This document shows positions 35,003 to 44,717 of a stretch of 64,000 bases of DNA, piece after piece. Source of the DNA: Neobacillus niacini (GTDB lineage Bacteria; Bacillota; Bacilli; Bacillales; Cytobacillaceae); the NCBI RefSeq assembly GCF_019749295.1, contig NZ_JACWFG010000003.1, positions 243,800 to 307,799 of the forward strand. Direction: 5' to 3'. Below the pieces are notes generated by a model, which made no database searches, was not told where the DNA came from, and worked only from the letters and a program-made list of their open reading frames with translations. Each line of letters opens with the position of its first letter. Within the stretch, counting starts at the first letter, position 1. The position numbers were made by a program, and so were the translations under genes.

Positions 35003-35380
35003 GAGAACAACTCCTTCAAAAAATTCTATATCTTGTGTGGGATTCTAGTAAGTTATGCTATATCTAGCTGACTTGATATAAATAAGTTACCATAGGTAGA
35101 TACAACAAATCAATATATAGTACCGAAAATATTTTCGACACCACTACATATTGTATTTGAGGCAAAAAATATAAACTTTGTCAAACTCAAAATAAACTAG
35201 AAACAAGAGAATAGGTAAGATATCTATTAAATTTCGGCAAAATACAGGAAAATTTAACAAATTTCGCAGGTTGCGATTTTTAAATCCAGGAATATCCACT
35301 TAAAAAAGGAGATAAAGTGATTATCGAGAATATTAAAACAGGTATACTTTAATAAAAGCCTTATTAAGGAGGAAATATAG
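35003..35380 (-). promoter_or_regulatory. nrdJ upstream region with two NrdR-box-like palindromes
   Basis: The divergent spacer between nrdJ and the SRPBCC gene has no ORF. Two near-palindromes resemble the 16-bp NrdR box: AATCAATATATAGTAC at 35108-35123 and CCACTACATATTGTAT at 35141-35156. Their start-to-start distance of 33 bp is three helical turns, the usual kind of spacing for paired NrdR boxes. NrdR is the general ribonucleotide reductase repressor. No cobalamin riboswitch pattern was recognised. Confidence 0.5.
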
Positions 35381-35860
35381 ATGATAGCACGAATTGAAAA
35401 AATGGAGAAGAATTATTTAGCTACCTATGAGCGTCACCTTAAACACCCGGTAGAAGAAGTTTGGTCGTATTTAACCAATAATGAAAAACTTTCAAAATGG
35501 TTTTCAGAGCTGAGAGTGGACGAACTTCGCGAGGGAGGCGTCATTAAATTTGATATGGGGGATGGAACATTTGATGAGCTTTCTATCCTAGAATTAAAAG
35601 AAAATTCCGTTTTGGAATTCTACTGGTGGAAAGATACAGTTCGGTTCGAATTAGCCAAGGAATCAAATGGATGTTTATTGCGACTAGTAGAAAAAATACA
35701 TACCCTTACTGACCATACCCCAAGAGATCTTGCAGGATGGCATGTCTGTTTAGACGTGATAGAAGCATTGCTGGATGGCACGTCCATAATACGAGAAGAA
35801 GAATGGAAAATCTGGTACGAAAAGTATGTAAAGGAAATTGAAAAAGTAACTAGCCAATAA
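35381..35860 (+). CDS. SRPBCC/AHSA1-like domain protein
   Basis: A 159-residue START/Bet v1-fold protein of the activator-of-Hsp90-ATPase-like group: YERHLKHPVEEVWSYLTNNEKLSKWF, then FDMGDGTFDELSILELKENS and a C-terminal long helix after LAGWHVCLDVIEALLDG. These small proteins bind hydrophobic ligands or act with regulators; no specific role is evident. The start follows AAGGAGGAAATATAG. It stands alone. Confidence 0.85.
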   Translation: MIARIEKMEKNYLATYERHLKHPVEEVWSYLTNNEKLSKWFSELRVDELREGGVIKFDMGDGTFDELSILELKENSVLEFYWWKDTVRFELAKESNGCLLRLVEKIHTLTDHTPRDLAGWHVCLDVIEALLDGTSIIREEEWKIWYEKYVKEIEKVTSQ

Positions 35861-35863
35861 TAT

Positions 35864-35896
35864 GAAAGGCGAACTCCTATTCAAGAGTTCGCCTTT
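35864..35896. terminator. Bidirectional terminator between the SRPBCC gene and lipM
   Basis: AAAGGCGAACTC/GAGTTCGCCTTT stem with an 8-nt loop, between two convergent genes. Confidence 0.87.
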
Positions 35897-35900
35897 CCAT

Positions 35901-36737
35901 TTATCTTTTAAAATTCCATTCATCACTTTCATAGCGTTCTTTAGCTATTTTATTTACATAAGCAAGTTCTTCCTCTGTTAATTGGTAGGATTCAAGTTCA
36001 ATATTAAGTCCCACTGCAAAGCCTTTATAAAAGGCTTCTTTCGCTTCCTCTAAGGTAATTTTACGAGGACTGATTTCGTTAATGGCTACCGCTTTATTTT
36101 TGAAAGCGGATTTCATCCGTTCTTTAACTCGTTCATTTGGGTATTTGAATAAGCTGAAAAGCTTATCCTCATCTAAATCTAAAAGAATAGCACCATGTTG
36201 GAGTATGACACCCTTTTGTCTTGTCTGGGCACTTCCGGCTACCTTGCGACCTTCGACCACTAGTTCATACCAGCTTGGAGCGTCAAAACAAACAGCCGAA
36301 CGAGGGTCCTTAAGTGCACTACGTTCTTCGTCCGTTTTTGGAACTGCAAAGTATGCTTCTAATCCTAGTTGATGAAATCCTTTTAGGATTCCTTCAGAAA
36401 TGACACGATAAGCCTCTGTAACCGTTTTAGGCATTTCTGGGTGCTCCTCGGACACGATAACACTGTAGGTAAGCTCGTGCTCATGCAGCACTCCGCGTCC
36501 ACCGGTAGGTCTTCTAACAAACCCTAATCCTTGGGCTTTCACTGCCTCTAAATCAATTTCCTTTTCAACCTTTTGGAAATAACCAATTGAGAGGGCAGCA
36601 GGTTCCCAGCCATAAAAGCGTATAACAGGAGGAATTTTCCCCTCGCTATGCCATTCTAGTAAAGCTTCATCCAATGCCATGTTAAAGGATGGGGAACAAT
36701 TCCCAGAATCTATAAATCGCCAAACCTCTTTGCTCAT
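35901..36737 (-). CDS. lipM: Octanoyltransferase LipM
   Basis: A 278-residue lipoate-protein ligase fold enzyme that moves octanoate from acyl carrier protein to the lipoyl domain of GcvH. It shows [16 protein letters not shown], the ligase motif [18 protein letters not shown], the catalytic-Cys region [30 protein letters not shown] and [10 protein letters not shown] use the ATG at 36737, after AGGTTTTTTAT, not the TTG 11 codons upstream. It is the yqhM gene of the B. subtilis order, close to gcvPB-PA-T. Confidence 0.92.
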   Translation of the reverse strand: MSKEVWRFIDSGNCSPSFNMALDEALLEWHSEGKIPPVIRFYGWEPAALSIGYFQKVEKEIDLEAVKAQGLGFVRRPTGGRGVLHEHELTYSVIVSEEHPEMPKTVTEAYRVISEGILKGFHQLGLEAYFAVPKTDEERSALKDPRSAVCFDAPSWYELVVEGRKVAGSAQTRQKGVILQHGAILLDLDEDKLFSLFKYPNERVKERMKSAFKNKAVAINEISPRKITLEEAKEAFYKGFAVGLNIELESYQLTEEELAYVNKIAKERYESDEWNFKR

Positions 36738-36928
36738 ATAAAAAACCTCATTTTTATGTAGTATACTCATTTTTTAGTCTACCAAAATCTGATATGAATT
36801 CAAAACGAGAAGTTTCTGTTATAATTCTATATGAGTTAGAGAAAAATTTTGTCGTTTATTCTTTATCTTTACACGATTGACTTATATAATAAAACATAGT
36901 GTAACAAGCTTGAAGGGAGCAATAGAAA

Positions 36929-37312
36929 TTGAATTCACTTTATGTCCTACTAGTCATTATAGTAGCAGTTCTGGCTTATTCCGTTTTTACCTATTTTCAA
37001 CAAAAAAGGATTGTTAAAACGGTAACGGAAGAGGATTTTCGTGCCGGTTATAGAAAGGCACAGCTTATTGATGTTCGTGAACCGAACGAGTTTGAAGGCG
37101 GTCATATTTTAGGAGCCCGAAATATCCCAATGTCGCAAATGAAAATGCGCTTGAAGGAACTTCGTCCGGACCTGCCTGTTTACTTGTATGACCAAAATGG
37201 TATGCGCAGTGCACGTGCTGCACAATTCTTATACCGTAAAGGTTACAAGGACCTTACCCAGCTTCAAGGCGGGTTTAAAAAATGGTCAGGTAAAGTTAAA
37301 ACTAAAAAATAA
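36929..37312 (+). CDS. yqhL: Membrane-anchored rhodanese-like protein, YqhL
   Basis: A 127-residue protein with an N-terminal membrane helix (about residues 4-22) and a rhodanese domain (AQLIDVREPNEFEGGHI, RNIPMSQM). The usual active-site Cys loop reads LYDQNGMRSARAA, so the catalytic cysteine is missing and sulfur transfer is unlikely. The TTG start follows GAAGGGAG. It is divergent from lipM, as in B. subtilis. Confidence 0.88.
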   Translation: MNSLYVLLVIIVAVLAYSVFTYFQQKRIVKTVTEEDFRAGYRKAQLIDVREPNEFEGGHILGARNIPMSQMKMRLKELRPDLPVYLYDQNGMRSARAAQFLYRKGYKDLTQLQGGFKKWSGKVKTKK

Positions 37313-37321
37313 ACATATGGG

Positions 37322-37347
37322 GACTTCCGTAATGCGGAAGTCTTTTT
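37322..37347 (+). terminator. Terminator after yqhL
   Basis: GACTTCCG/CGGAAGTC stem followed by TTTTTATTTTT. Confidence 0.88.
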
Positions 37348-37372
37348 ATTTTTACGGATTGTATTTTTACGG

Positions 37373-37520
37373 ATTGTTACCTAATTTCCTAGCCAAATCG
37401 CTTTTCGGGCACAATCATGCTTGGATTGTTACTCAATTTCTCTCCACAACCAACCTTCGGGCACAATTATGTTTGAATTGTTCCCCAATTACCTGGTTTC
37501 AGCAAATTTCGGGTACAATA
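37373..37520 (-). repeat. Array of three 52-bp hairpin repeats between yqhL and gcvPB
   Basis: On the plus strand the core CGGGCACAAT (CGGGTACAAT in the last) recurs at 37406, 37458 and 37510, exactly 52 bp apart. Read on the minus strand, each unit begins ATTGTGCCCG and ends GTAACAATC or close variants, so its ends pair as ATTGT/ACAAT. The layout, the period and the GTGCCC/GGTAAC edges match the array at 30882-31037, but the stems differ in matched pairs. Confidence 0.75.
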
Positions 37521-37523
37521 ACG

Positions 37524-37564
37524 AAAAGTGATCGGATTCATTACTCGAATCCGATCACTTTTTT
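37524..37564. terminator. Bidirectional terminator after gcvPB
   Basis: Perfect 13-bp stem AGTGATCGGATTC/GAATCCGATCACT with A/T flanks, just past the gcvPB stop codon. Confidence 0.9.
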
Positions 37565-37569
37565 CTACA

Positions 37570-39030
37570 TTATGCCTTTTGGTATTTTAAGATTGGTTTA
37601 CGAGCAGCTGTTGCTTCATCCATACGGCCAACCACGGTTGTATGCGGCGCTTCTTGTACGATTTCTGGGCTCTCCTCTGCCTCTTTGGCGATTTGAATCA
37701 TGATATCAACAAAAGAATCAAGAGTTTCTTTAGATTCTGTTTCCGTCGGCTCAATCATAATACATTCTTCCACATTTAATGGGAAGTAGATAGTTGGCGG
37801 ATGGTAGCCAAAATCAAGCAGGCGTTTAGCAATATCAAGGGTGCGAACACCTAATTTTTTCTGTCTTCTTCCGCTTAATACAAATTCATGTTTGCAATGT
37901 TTATCAAATGGAAGATCATAATATTCAGCAAGTCTTCTCATCATATAGTTCGCATTTAATACAGCATATTCTGTTACCGCCTTTAAGCCATCAGGACCCA
38001 TGGAACGGATATAGGTATAAGCACGAACATTGATTCCAAAGTTACCATAGAAAGGCTTCACACGGCCGATTGATTGCGGACGGTCATAATCAAACACATA
38101 CTCTTCATCACGTTTTGTAACTACTGGTTTTGGTAGAAACGGAATTAGATCTGCTTTTACACCGACAGGACCTGAACCGGGACCGCCGCCGCCATGAGGA
38201 CCTGTAAATGTCTTATGAAGATTCAAGTGGACAACATCAAATCCCATATCTCCAGGTCTAGCTTTTGATAGAACGGCATTTAAATTTGCTCCGTCATAAT
38301 AAAGCTTACCACCTGCACCATGAACGATTTCAGCCATCTCAACGATGTTTTCTTCAAAAAGTCCAAGGGTATTTGGGTTTGTTAACATTAAAGCTGCTGT
38401 ATCCTCACCGACAACTCTTCTTAAATCATCAAGGTCAACTAAACCATTTTCATTAGATTTAACCGTGATTGTTTCAAGGCCTGCAACAGTAGCAGATGCC
38501 GGGTTTGTTCCATGTGCGGAGTCTGGAACGATAACCTTTGTACGCTTCAAATCCCCGTTTGCTTCATGGTAGGCACGAATCATCATCAATCCAGTCCATT
38601 CTCCATGAGCACCAGCAGCTGGCTGCAAAGTCACTTCGTCCATCCCAGTAATTTCAATTAAATGCTGCTGCAGGTCATACAATAGTTCAAGTGCACCTTG
38701 AACAGAGCTCTCGTCCTGAAGCGGATGAACATGAGCAAATCCGTTAAAACGAGCTACGTTTTCGTTAATCTTTGGATTGTATTTCATTGTACAAGAACCT
38801 AATGGGTAGAACCCAGAATCCACACCATGGTTTCTTCTTGAGAGCGCAGTGTAGTGGCGCATAATATCAAGCTCTGAAACCTCAGGCAGCTCAGGCTCCT
38901 CGCTTCGTAAATATCCTTCAGGAAGAAGGCTGCTTAGGTCTAGTTCCGGAACATCCATTTCAGGGAGACTGTATCCAATTCTGCCTGGTGTACTAAGTTC
39001 AAAAATGAGTGCTTGGTCTTGGTTATGCAT
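37570..39030 (-). CDS. gcvPB: Glycine dehydrogenase (decarboxylating) subunit 2
   Basis: The 486-residue subunit carrying the pyridoxal phosphate lysine, in [19 protein letters not shown]. This P-protein half decarboxylates glycine and passes the aminomethyl group to lipoylated Gcv[13 protein letters not shown] and the D-A-NxN motif (YYDGANLNA) are present. The ATG overlaps the gcvPA end by 8 bp. The two-subunit P-protein is normal for Bacillus. Confidence 0.96.
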   Translation of the reverse strand: MHNQDQALIFELSTPGRIGYSLPEMDVPELDLSSLLPEGYLRSEEPELPEVSELDIMRHYTALSRRNHGVDSGFYPLGSCTMKYNPKINENVARFNGFAHVHPLQDESSVQGALELLYDLQQHLIEITGMDEVTLQPAAGAHGEWTGLMMIRAYHEANGDLKRTKVIVPDSAHGTNPASATVAGLETITVKSNENGLVDLDDLRRVVGEDTAALMLTNPNTLGLFEENIVEMAEIVHGAGGKLYYDGANLNAVLSKARPGDMGFDVVHLNLHKTFTGPHGGGGPGSGPVGVKADLIPFLPKPVVTKRDEEYVFDYDRPQSIGRVKPFYGNFGINVRAYTYIRSMGPDGLKAVTEYAVLNANYMMRRLAEYYDLPFDKHCKHEFVLSGRRQKKLGVRTLDIAKRLLDFGYHPPTIYFPLNVEECIMIEPTETESKETLDSFVDIMIQIAKEAEESPEIVQEAPHTTVVGRMDEATAARKPILKYQKA

Positions 39031-40369
39031 TCAAATCCCCCACTTCTTTCACAAGTGTATCAATTTCTTCCTGCGATCTTTGTTCTGTTACTGCAACCAG
39101 CATATGGTTAGCAAGCTCCGGGTAGTCACGTCCTAAATCGTAACCGCCAATAATTCCTTTTTGTAACAGTTTTTGATTAATTTCTTTCACTGGTTTGTTT
39201 AATTTAACAACAAATTCGTTGAATGAATATCCATCATAGACAACTTCAAACCCAGCTTCTTTAAATGCTAGTTTTGCATAATGTGCCTTCTGTAAGTTAG
39301 CAGCAGCCATTTCACGCACACCTTTTTTTCCGAGGGCCGTCATCGCCACCGATGCAGCAAGAGCATTTAATGCTTGGTTTGAGCAAATATTGGATGTCGC
39401 TTTATCACGGCGGATGTGCTGTTCACGAGCTTGCAGTGTTAATACGAATCCACGGCGTCCTTGATCGTCTGTAGTTTGACCAACCAGACGGCCTGGTACC
39501 TTCCTCATTAATTTAGTTGTTACGGCAAAATACCCACAGTGCGGGCCGCCAAATGCAGCAGGAATCCCAAATGGCTGAGCATCACCAATGACAATATCGG
39601 CACCAAACTTACCTGGAGGTGTTAATACTCCAAGTGAAAGCGGATTACTTGAAACAACAAATAATGATTTGTTGGCATGAATGATTTCTTCTAGTTCCTT
39701 TAGAGGCTCAATTCTTCCAAAAAAGTTTGGATACTGGACGATAACAGCAGCAATCTCATCATTTGCTAATCCTTTTAAGGCTTCAATATCCGTAACCCCA
39801 TTATTAACAGGAACCTCAATCACTTCAAGATACTGTCCTTTTGCATACGTTTTGAGAACTTCCTTTGATTCAGGATGAACAGCACCTGAAACTAGGATTT
39901 TTTTACGTTTTGTATGACCCGCACTTAACATCGCAGCTTCAGCTAAAGCTGTGCCCCCATCATACATTGAGGAGTTAGCAACATCCATACCTGTTAATTC
40001 ACAGATCATAGTCTGGAATTCAAAGATTGCTTGAAGTTCACCTTGTGAGATTTCAGGCTGATATGGCGTGTATGCTGTATAAAATTCAGAGCGGGAAATA
40101 ACATGATCTACAATGACTGGCATGTAATGGTCGTATACTCCTGCACCTAAAAAAGATACATTTCTTTTGAAGTCAGCATTACGTGAAGCCATTTTAAACA
40201 GTTCTTTCATCAAGGAAGTCTCAGATTTTGCAGCCTTGATGTTATATTCACCTTTAAATCTAACTTTTTCTGGAATATCGCTGAATAATTCATCAACAGA
40301 GCTAACGCCAATTGTATCAAGCATTGCCTTTTTATCTTCTTCAGTCATAGGTAAATATCGATGTTTCAT
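39023..40369 (-). CDS. gcvPA: Glycine dehydrogenase (decarboxylating) subunit 1
   Basis: A 448-residue half of the glycine cleavage P-protein, lacking the cofactor lysine but with the family stretches [32 protein letters not shown] and [15 protein letters not shown]. It pairs with GcvPB to form the active dehydrogenase. It lies 21 bp downstream of gcvT in the same operon. Confidence 0.96.
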   Translation of the reverse strand: MKHRYLPMTEEDKKAMLDTIGVSSVDELFSDIPEKVRFKGEYNIKAAKSETSLMKELFKMASRNADFKRNVSFLGAGVYDHYMPVIVDHVISRSEFYTAYTPYQPEISQGELQAIFEFQTMICELTGMDVANSSMYDGGTALAEAAMLSAGHTKRKKILVSGAVHPESKEVLKTYAKGQYLEVIEVPVNNGVTDIEALKGLANDEIAAVIVQYPNFFGRIEPLKELEEIIHANKSLFVVSSNPLSLGVLTPPGKFGADIVIGDAQPFGIPAAFGGPHCGYFAVTTKLMRKVPGRLVGQTTDDQGRRGFVLTLQAREQHIRRDKATSNICSNQALNALAASVAMTALGKKGVREMAAANLQKAHYAKLAFKEAGFEVVYDGYSFNEFVVKLNKPVKEINQKLLQKGIIGGYDLGRDYPELANHMLVAVTEQRSQEEIDTLVKEVGDLNA

Positions 40370-40390
40370 AAACCTAATCTCCCCTCGTGT

Positions 40391-41494
40391 TTACTTTTCT
40401 CGTTTATAAAAAGGTGTTGGTACCACTTTCGCCTTTAGGCGTTTTCCGCGAATTTCCACTTCAATTTCAGAATCTAGTCCTGTATGTTCATTTTTAATAA
40501 GGACAAGTCCAATATTCTTTTTCAAGGATGGTGATTGCGTTCCAGTTGTAACCTCACCAATTAGCTCTTCGCCTTTATAAACTGGATACCCATGACGTGG
40601 TATTCCACGGTCAATCATTTCAATTCCTACTAATTTTCTGGCAGCACCCTTTTCTTTCTGCTGTTTAAGTGCTTCTTTTCCAATAAAATCTGCTTCTTTA
40701 TTTAACTTAACAGCAAAACCAATCCCAGCTTCTAATGGAGAGATTTCAGGAGACAATTCTTGGCCATAAAGTGCTAAAGTTGCCTCGAAACGAAGTGTAT
40801 CCCGAGAACCCAGCCCGCATGGAACAACGCCTTCATCTTTTCCAGCAGATAAAATTGCCTTCCAAAGGTCTACAGCATCTGACGCGTCGCAATATATTTC
40901 AAAGCCATCCTCACCTGTATAACCAGTGCGTGAGACGAGTGCGTTTTTTCCATTAATGGTTACTGCTTGTTGAAACTTAAAGAACCCAATGGTACTTAGG
41001 TCCGTATCACCTGCCAGCTTTTGAAGTACTTTTTCAGCTAGCGGTCCTTGCAGCGCCAATTGAGCCATTTTTTCGGACAAATTCTCGACCGAAACATTGC
41101 CCTCTAAATGGTCTTCAAGCCATTTGAAGTCTTTCTCAATATTCGATGCATTCACAACGAGTAAATAATGATTGTCTTCTATTTTATATACCAGCAAGTC
41201 ATCAACAGTGCCGCCATTTTCATAGCACATTGCATTGTATTGTGCTCCGCCATTTTTAATTTTTGAAATATCATTTGTTAACATCTTTTGTAAGTAGTTT
41301 AAGCTGTCTGGACCTTTTACTTCGATTTCTCCCATATGAGAAACATCAAATAAACCAGCTCTTGTGCGTACAGATTCATGTTCTTCCTTGATGCTTGAGA
41401 ATTGAACTGGCAGCTCCCAGCCGCCAAAATCAATTGTTTTACCACCAAATTCCTTATATACGTCAAATAGTGGAGTGCGTTTTAATTCAGTCAT
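40391..41494 (-). CDS. gcvT: Aminomethyltransferase (T-protein)
   Basis: A 367-residue tetrahydrofolate-dependent T-protein that turns the aminomethyl group on GcvH into methylene-tetrahydrofolate and ammonia. Motifs include [33 protein letters not shown] and [14 protein letters not shown]. The ATG at 41494 follows a GGGGG ribosome-binding site. It heads the gcvT-PA-PB operon, preceded by a tandem glycine riboswitch. Confidence 0.96.
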   Translation of the reverse strand: MTELKRTPLFDVYKEFGGKTIDFGGWELPVQFSSIKEEHESVRTRAGLFDVSHMGEIEVKGPDSLNYLQKMLTNDISKIKNGGAQYNAMCYENGGTVDDLLVYKIEDNHYLLVVNASNIEKDFKWLEDHLEGNVSVENLSEKMAQLALQGPLAEKVLQKLAGDTDLSTIGFFKFQQAVTINGKNALVSRTGYTGEDGFEIYCDASDAVDLWKAILSAGKDEGVVPCGLGSRDTLRFEATLALYGQELSPEISPLEAGIGFAVKLNKEADFIGKEALKQQKEKGAARKLVGIEMIDRGIPRHGYPVYKGEELIGEVTTGTQSPSLKKNIGLVLIKNEHTGLDSEIEVEIRGKRLKAKVVPTPFYKREK

Positions 41495-41552
41495 CAATAA
41501 TCCCCCTTCATCCAAAGATGTTTTTCATTTGTTGCTCCAATATTAAATACAG

Positions 41553-41608
41553 CGCAAAAAAAGACAAAAAAGGACAGAAACCTCCCTTTAACGAAAAAGA
41601 AGGTCTCT
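41553..41608 (-). terminator. Riboswitch-controlled terminator upstream of gcvT
   Basis: GGACAGAGACC pairs with GGTTTCTGTCC and is followed by TTTTTGTCTTTTTTT on the minus strand. It overlaps the 3' edge of the second glycine aptamer, so glycine binding should prevent its formation. Confidence 0.75.
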
Positions 41609-41772
41609 GTCCTTGCACCTGAAAGTTTACCTAAGCTAGGCTTTCCCCTTTGGTGGCTGCCCTAAAAGTCAGCACTCTCCAGAGCTGCGTCAAACAAGAG
41701 TTCTTTTGCCTGAGAGATTCACACATTGTGCTTGCTCCTTCGGCGCTACATTTGTAGTCTCTCCCCTTGTCA
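41598..41772 (-). ncRNA. Tandem glycine riboswitch (gcvT motif)
   Basis: The RNA contains two aptamers. The first runs from GGGGAGAGACU through GCGCCGAAGGAGCAA and AAUCUCUCAGGCAAAAGAAC to CUCUGGAGAG. The second runs from UUUAGGGCAGCC through ACCAAAGGGGAAAGCC to AAACUUUCAGGUGCAAGGACAGAG. These GCCGAAGGAGCAA and CAGGCAAAAGAAC blocks are hallmarks of the glycine riboswitch. It turns on the glycine cleavage operon when glycine is abundant. Confidence 0.95.
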
Positions 41773-41930
41773 TCATTCGCATTATAATATTTTCACAAAC
41801 GGGCCATACTAAAATATACATCTGAAAAAAATTATTTTATTGAAATAGTTAAAACATTCAAATCTATTACCATCCTACCACTAAAGCATAACGTGAGCAA
41901 TAAATTTTTGTGCAAAAAGGAGCTGAAACC

Positions 41931-43619
41931 ATGACTGTTACAATAGAATTTGATTCCTCCTGGCAGGATGAATTTATACATAGAATTGAGAATGATGGTC
42001 CTTGGGGAAGTTGGGAACTTTTCAAACTCGCGGTTGGAGTTGAAAAACATCTAGTTATTCCAGAATTCGAAGGCTTACAAGCACCAAAGCATTTACCGAA
42101 TCTGACTCCGCTTCCACATCAACTCGAAACAGCTAAACAAGTTATTGAAAATATGAATGGAAAAGCTATTCTTGCAGATGAAGTGGGACTTGGAAAAACA
42201 ATTGAGGCAGGCTTAATATTAAAAGAATACATGATTCGCGGCCTTGTAAAAAAAGTCTTAATTCTTGTCCCTGCATCATTAGTAACCCAGTGGTCTTTCG
42301 AGTTAAATAGTAAATTTTTTATTCCAGCCGTTTCCCAAAGAAAAAGTTATGTTTGGGAACAATGTGATGTTGTTGTATCGTCCATTGACACTGCGAAAAG
42401 GGAACCCCACCGGGAAATTATAAATAAGCAAGACTATGATTTAATTATTATTGATGAGGCACACAAGCTAAAGAATAATAAAACGAAAAACTATGAGTTT
42501 GTGCAAAATTTGAAAAAGAAATTTTGTCTGCTTCTCACTGCAACACCTATACAAAATCGGATTGAGGAGATTTTCAACCTCGTTTCTCTATTAAAGCCTG
42601 GACATTTAGGCAGTGAAACAGCATTCTTTGATAAATACAAACGGGATGCACGATCATTAAATGATAATGAGCATTTAAAAGAACTTGTTAATAAAGTAAT
42701 GATTCGAAACCGCCGTGCCGATACTGGTATTGAATGGACAAAGAGACATGTTGAAACGATTACGATTGAATTCACGCCACAGGAAAAAGAATTGTATGAA
42801 GCTATTACCGATTTAAAAAGTGAAGGCGATTGGGTACAGGCAAGTTCATTCTCGGTAATGACCTTACAGCGTGAAGCCTGCAGCAGCAGAGAGTCCGTCT
42901 TTTATACCCTTAAAAACATGCTTCAAAAAAAGGAAAATCCAACAAAAGCATTCGAAGATCAAATTCAATATTTAATCACTAAGGTAGAAGCCGTTCAAAC
43001 AAATTCAAAAGCAGAAAAAGCGCTAGAATTGATTAAAAAAATCGATGATAAGGTAATTATTTTTACCGAATATCGTGCAACCCAAATGTACCTACAATGG
43101 TATTTAAAGCAGCATGGTATTTCTTCTGTTCCATTTCGCGGCGGCTTTAAACGCGGCAAAAAGGACTGGATGCGCGAGCTATTTCAAAATCGGGCTCAGG
43201 TATTAATTGCAACAGAAGCAGGCGGTGAAGGAATTAATCTTCAATTTTGTAATCATATTATCAATTTTGATTTGCCGTGGAATCCAATGCGGCTAGAACA
43301 GAGAATCGGGAGGATTCACCGTTTAGGGCAGGAAAAGGATGTCATGATTTATAATTTTGCCATTAAGAATACCGTCGAAGACCATATATTAAAGCTTTTA
43401 TATGAAAAAATAGAACTATTTGAGAAGGTAATCGGTGACTTAGATGATATTTTAACAAAGTTAGACTTTGGCAATATCGAGGATCACCTAATAGATATTT
43501 TCGGACAATCCTGCTCAGAAGGTGAAATGCGTATAAAAATGGAAAATCTAACATCGATGATTGATTTGGCTAAGGATATGCAGAAGGAGGATTCACATGC
43601 AGCAGCTGGAAATTCATAA
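41931..43619 (+). CDS. yqhH: SNF2-family DEAD/DEAH-box helicase, YqhH-like
   Basis: A 562-residue SNF2/RapA-type ATPase with motifs I (ADEVGLGKTIEAG), II (DEAH), III (LLTATPIQN) and, in the second RecA-like lobe, V (ATEAGGEGINLQFC) and VI (QRIGRIHRLGQ). It should move on duplex DNA or act on RNA polymerase complexes; its role in Bacillus is not settled. I use the ATG at 41931 after AAAAAGGAGC, seven codons inside the longest frame. Its end overlaps yqhG by 23 bp. Confidence 0.93.
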   Translation: MTVTIEFDSSWQDEFIHRIENDGPWGSWELFKLAVGVEKHLVIPEFEGLQAPKHLPNLTPLPHQLETAKQVIENMNGKAILADEVGLGKTIEAGLILKEYMIRGLVKKVLILVPASLVTQWSFELNSKFFIPAVSQRKSYVWEQCDVVVSSIDTAKREPHREIINKQDYDLIIIDEAHKLKNNKTKNYEFVQNLKKKFCLLLTATPIQNRIEEIFNLVSLLKPGHLGSETAFFDKYKRDARSLNDNEHLKELVNKVMIRNRRADTGIEWTKRHVETITIEFTPQEKELYEAITDLKSEGDWVQASSFSVMTLQREACSSRESVFYTLKNMLQKKENPTKAFEDQIQYLITKVEAVQTNSKAEKALELIKKIDDKVIIFTEYRATQMYLQWYLKQHGISSVPFRGGFKRGKKDWMRELFQNRAQVLIATEAGGEGINLQFCNHIINFDLPWNPMRLEQRIGRIHRLGQEKDVMIYNFAIKNTVEDHILKLLYEKIELFEKVIGDLDDILTKLDFGNIEDHLIDIFGQSCSEGEMRIKMENLTSMIDLAKDMQKEDSHAAAGNS

Positions 43620-44388
43620 TTTTCTCATTCGTTATTTTCAAGCTAATGAATGTGAAATAACAGAAAATGGTCCTGGTTACTTAACCGTTCAGTTAACGAT
43701 TGAAATGGATAAGGAATTAATGAACCGTCCTTTTTATTGGCATTACTTAGAAAAAACCGGCGGGATACCAAATCCAATGAAGCTTACCTTTATTACTAAT
43801 CCACAAATGGTACCTGAACATATCAAAGGAGAAACCATTCATTTTGGTTCTCCTAGACTCCATCAAATTTTCGAATCAACAAAAAAGCTTTCTAGTTACA
43901 TCCGACTTTATGAGAATCACAATAATGTGAATCTACAAACACCTTTAATGCCTTGGCTTTGTATGAACGTGAAGGTATCTTATCAATGTGACCGCAAACG
44001 CGATATTTATAAGTCGATTGGTTTGCAGCTCATTAATGGACAAATGGTAGAGGATTTTCATGACCGCCTGCAGGAGGTGCACCTGACTCCCAAAATACCT
44101 GACTATTCCTTTACATTATCTCCGCTTGTAAAACCAAAAAGTGGTATGGCGAGAATCGAAAACTATCTCAGAGCAATGATTGAACAAGATGATCATTCAT
44201 GGGCAGACGAGGCAAGAAAACGATGGGAACAGGATTTACGGCTTTTAGAACACTTTTATGAGGATGTAGAAGAAGAAAACGAAAATTATGAGACCGAGAA
44301 AAAAGCACTACAAGAACAGTATGAACCAAAAATAAACATATCGTTTATAAATGGAGGATTGTTTTATTTAACTGATAAAGCTGTATAA
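43597..44388 (+). CDS. yqhG: YqhG family protein
   Basis: A 263-residue protein of the conserved Bacillus YqhG family, recognised by position after yqhH and by NFLIRYFQANECEI and PFYWHYLEKTGGIPNPM. The C-terminal third is an acidic, Glu-rich coiled coil. Function is unknown. The ATG at 43597 follows GAAGGAGGATTCAC and lies inside the yqhH end, so the two are coupled and may act together. Confidence 0.88.
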   Translation: MQQLEIHNFLIRYFQANECEITENGPGYLTVQLTIEMDKELMNRPFYWHYLEKTGGIPNPMKLTFITNPQMVPEHIKGETIHFGSPRLHQIFESTKKLSSYIRLYENHNNVNLQTPLMPWLCMNVKVSYQCDRKRDIYKSIGLQLINGQMVEDFHDRLQEVHLTPKIPDYSFTLSPLVKPKSGMARIENYLRAMIEQDDHSWADEARKRWEQDLRLLEHFYEDVEEENENYETEKKALQEQYEPKINISFINGGLFYLTDKAV

Positions 44389-44396
44389 TCCGAAAA

Positions 44397-44462
44397 GCTC
44401 CAGCACCTAGGCGCTGGAGCTGGACAAAACAAGAAAGAAGCAGAACGAGATCTGCTTCTTTA
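44397..44462. terminator. Two hairpins after yqhG (repeat-like hairpin plus terminator)
   Basis: The first hairpin, GCTCCAGC-ACCTAG-GCGCTGGAGC, resembles the CTCCAGCGCC dispersed sequences common in Bacillus. The second, AAAGAAGCAGA/TCTGCTTCTTT, is a bidirectional terminator shared with convergent yqzE. Confidence 0.8.
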
Positions 44463-44645
44463 CCTATTTCTTCGCTTTTTCACTTCAATATAAAATATAT
44501 AGGGAAGTATCCCGAACCAACGGTACCAGAAAGATGCCTTAGCCTGCTTTCTCTCTTCTCGGAGCCTTTTTCGTTCATCCTTTGGCTGGTCTGCATATTT
44601 AACAAGGGTTTGAGTCATATATTTTACATAATCATTAGTTTTCAT
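44460..44645 (-). CDS. yqzE: YqzE family small protein
   Basis: A 61-residue basic protein with MKTNDYVKYMTQTLVKYADQ and a Trp-rich patch (FWYRWFGILPYIFYIEVKKR), matching the short YqzE protein encoded after comGG in Bacillus. Function is unknown; it may belong to the competence regulon by position. I use the ATG at 44645 instead of the upstream GTG. Confidence 0.85.
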   Translation of the reverse strand: MKTNDYVKYMTQTLVKYADQPKDERKRLREERKQAKASFWYRWFGILPYIFYIEVKKRRNR

Positions 44646-44717
44646 GGACACACCTGCCTTTATTTCTTCCCTAAAAGTATGTCCAAGTTTTTCTATTTAA
44701 AAACTACAACATCATTA

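Noticed and set aside
37570-40369. Split P-protein as a broken gene
   Set aside because: gcvPA and gcvPB as separate subunits are the normal state in Bacillus, with matched lengths and an 8-bp overlap.
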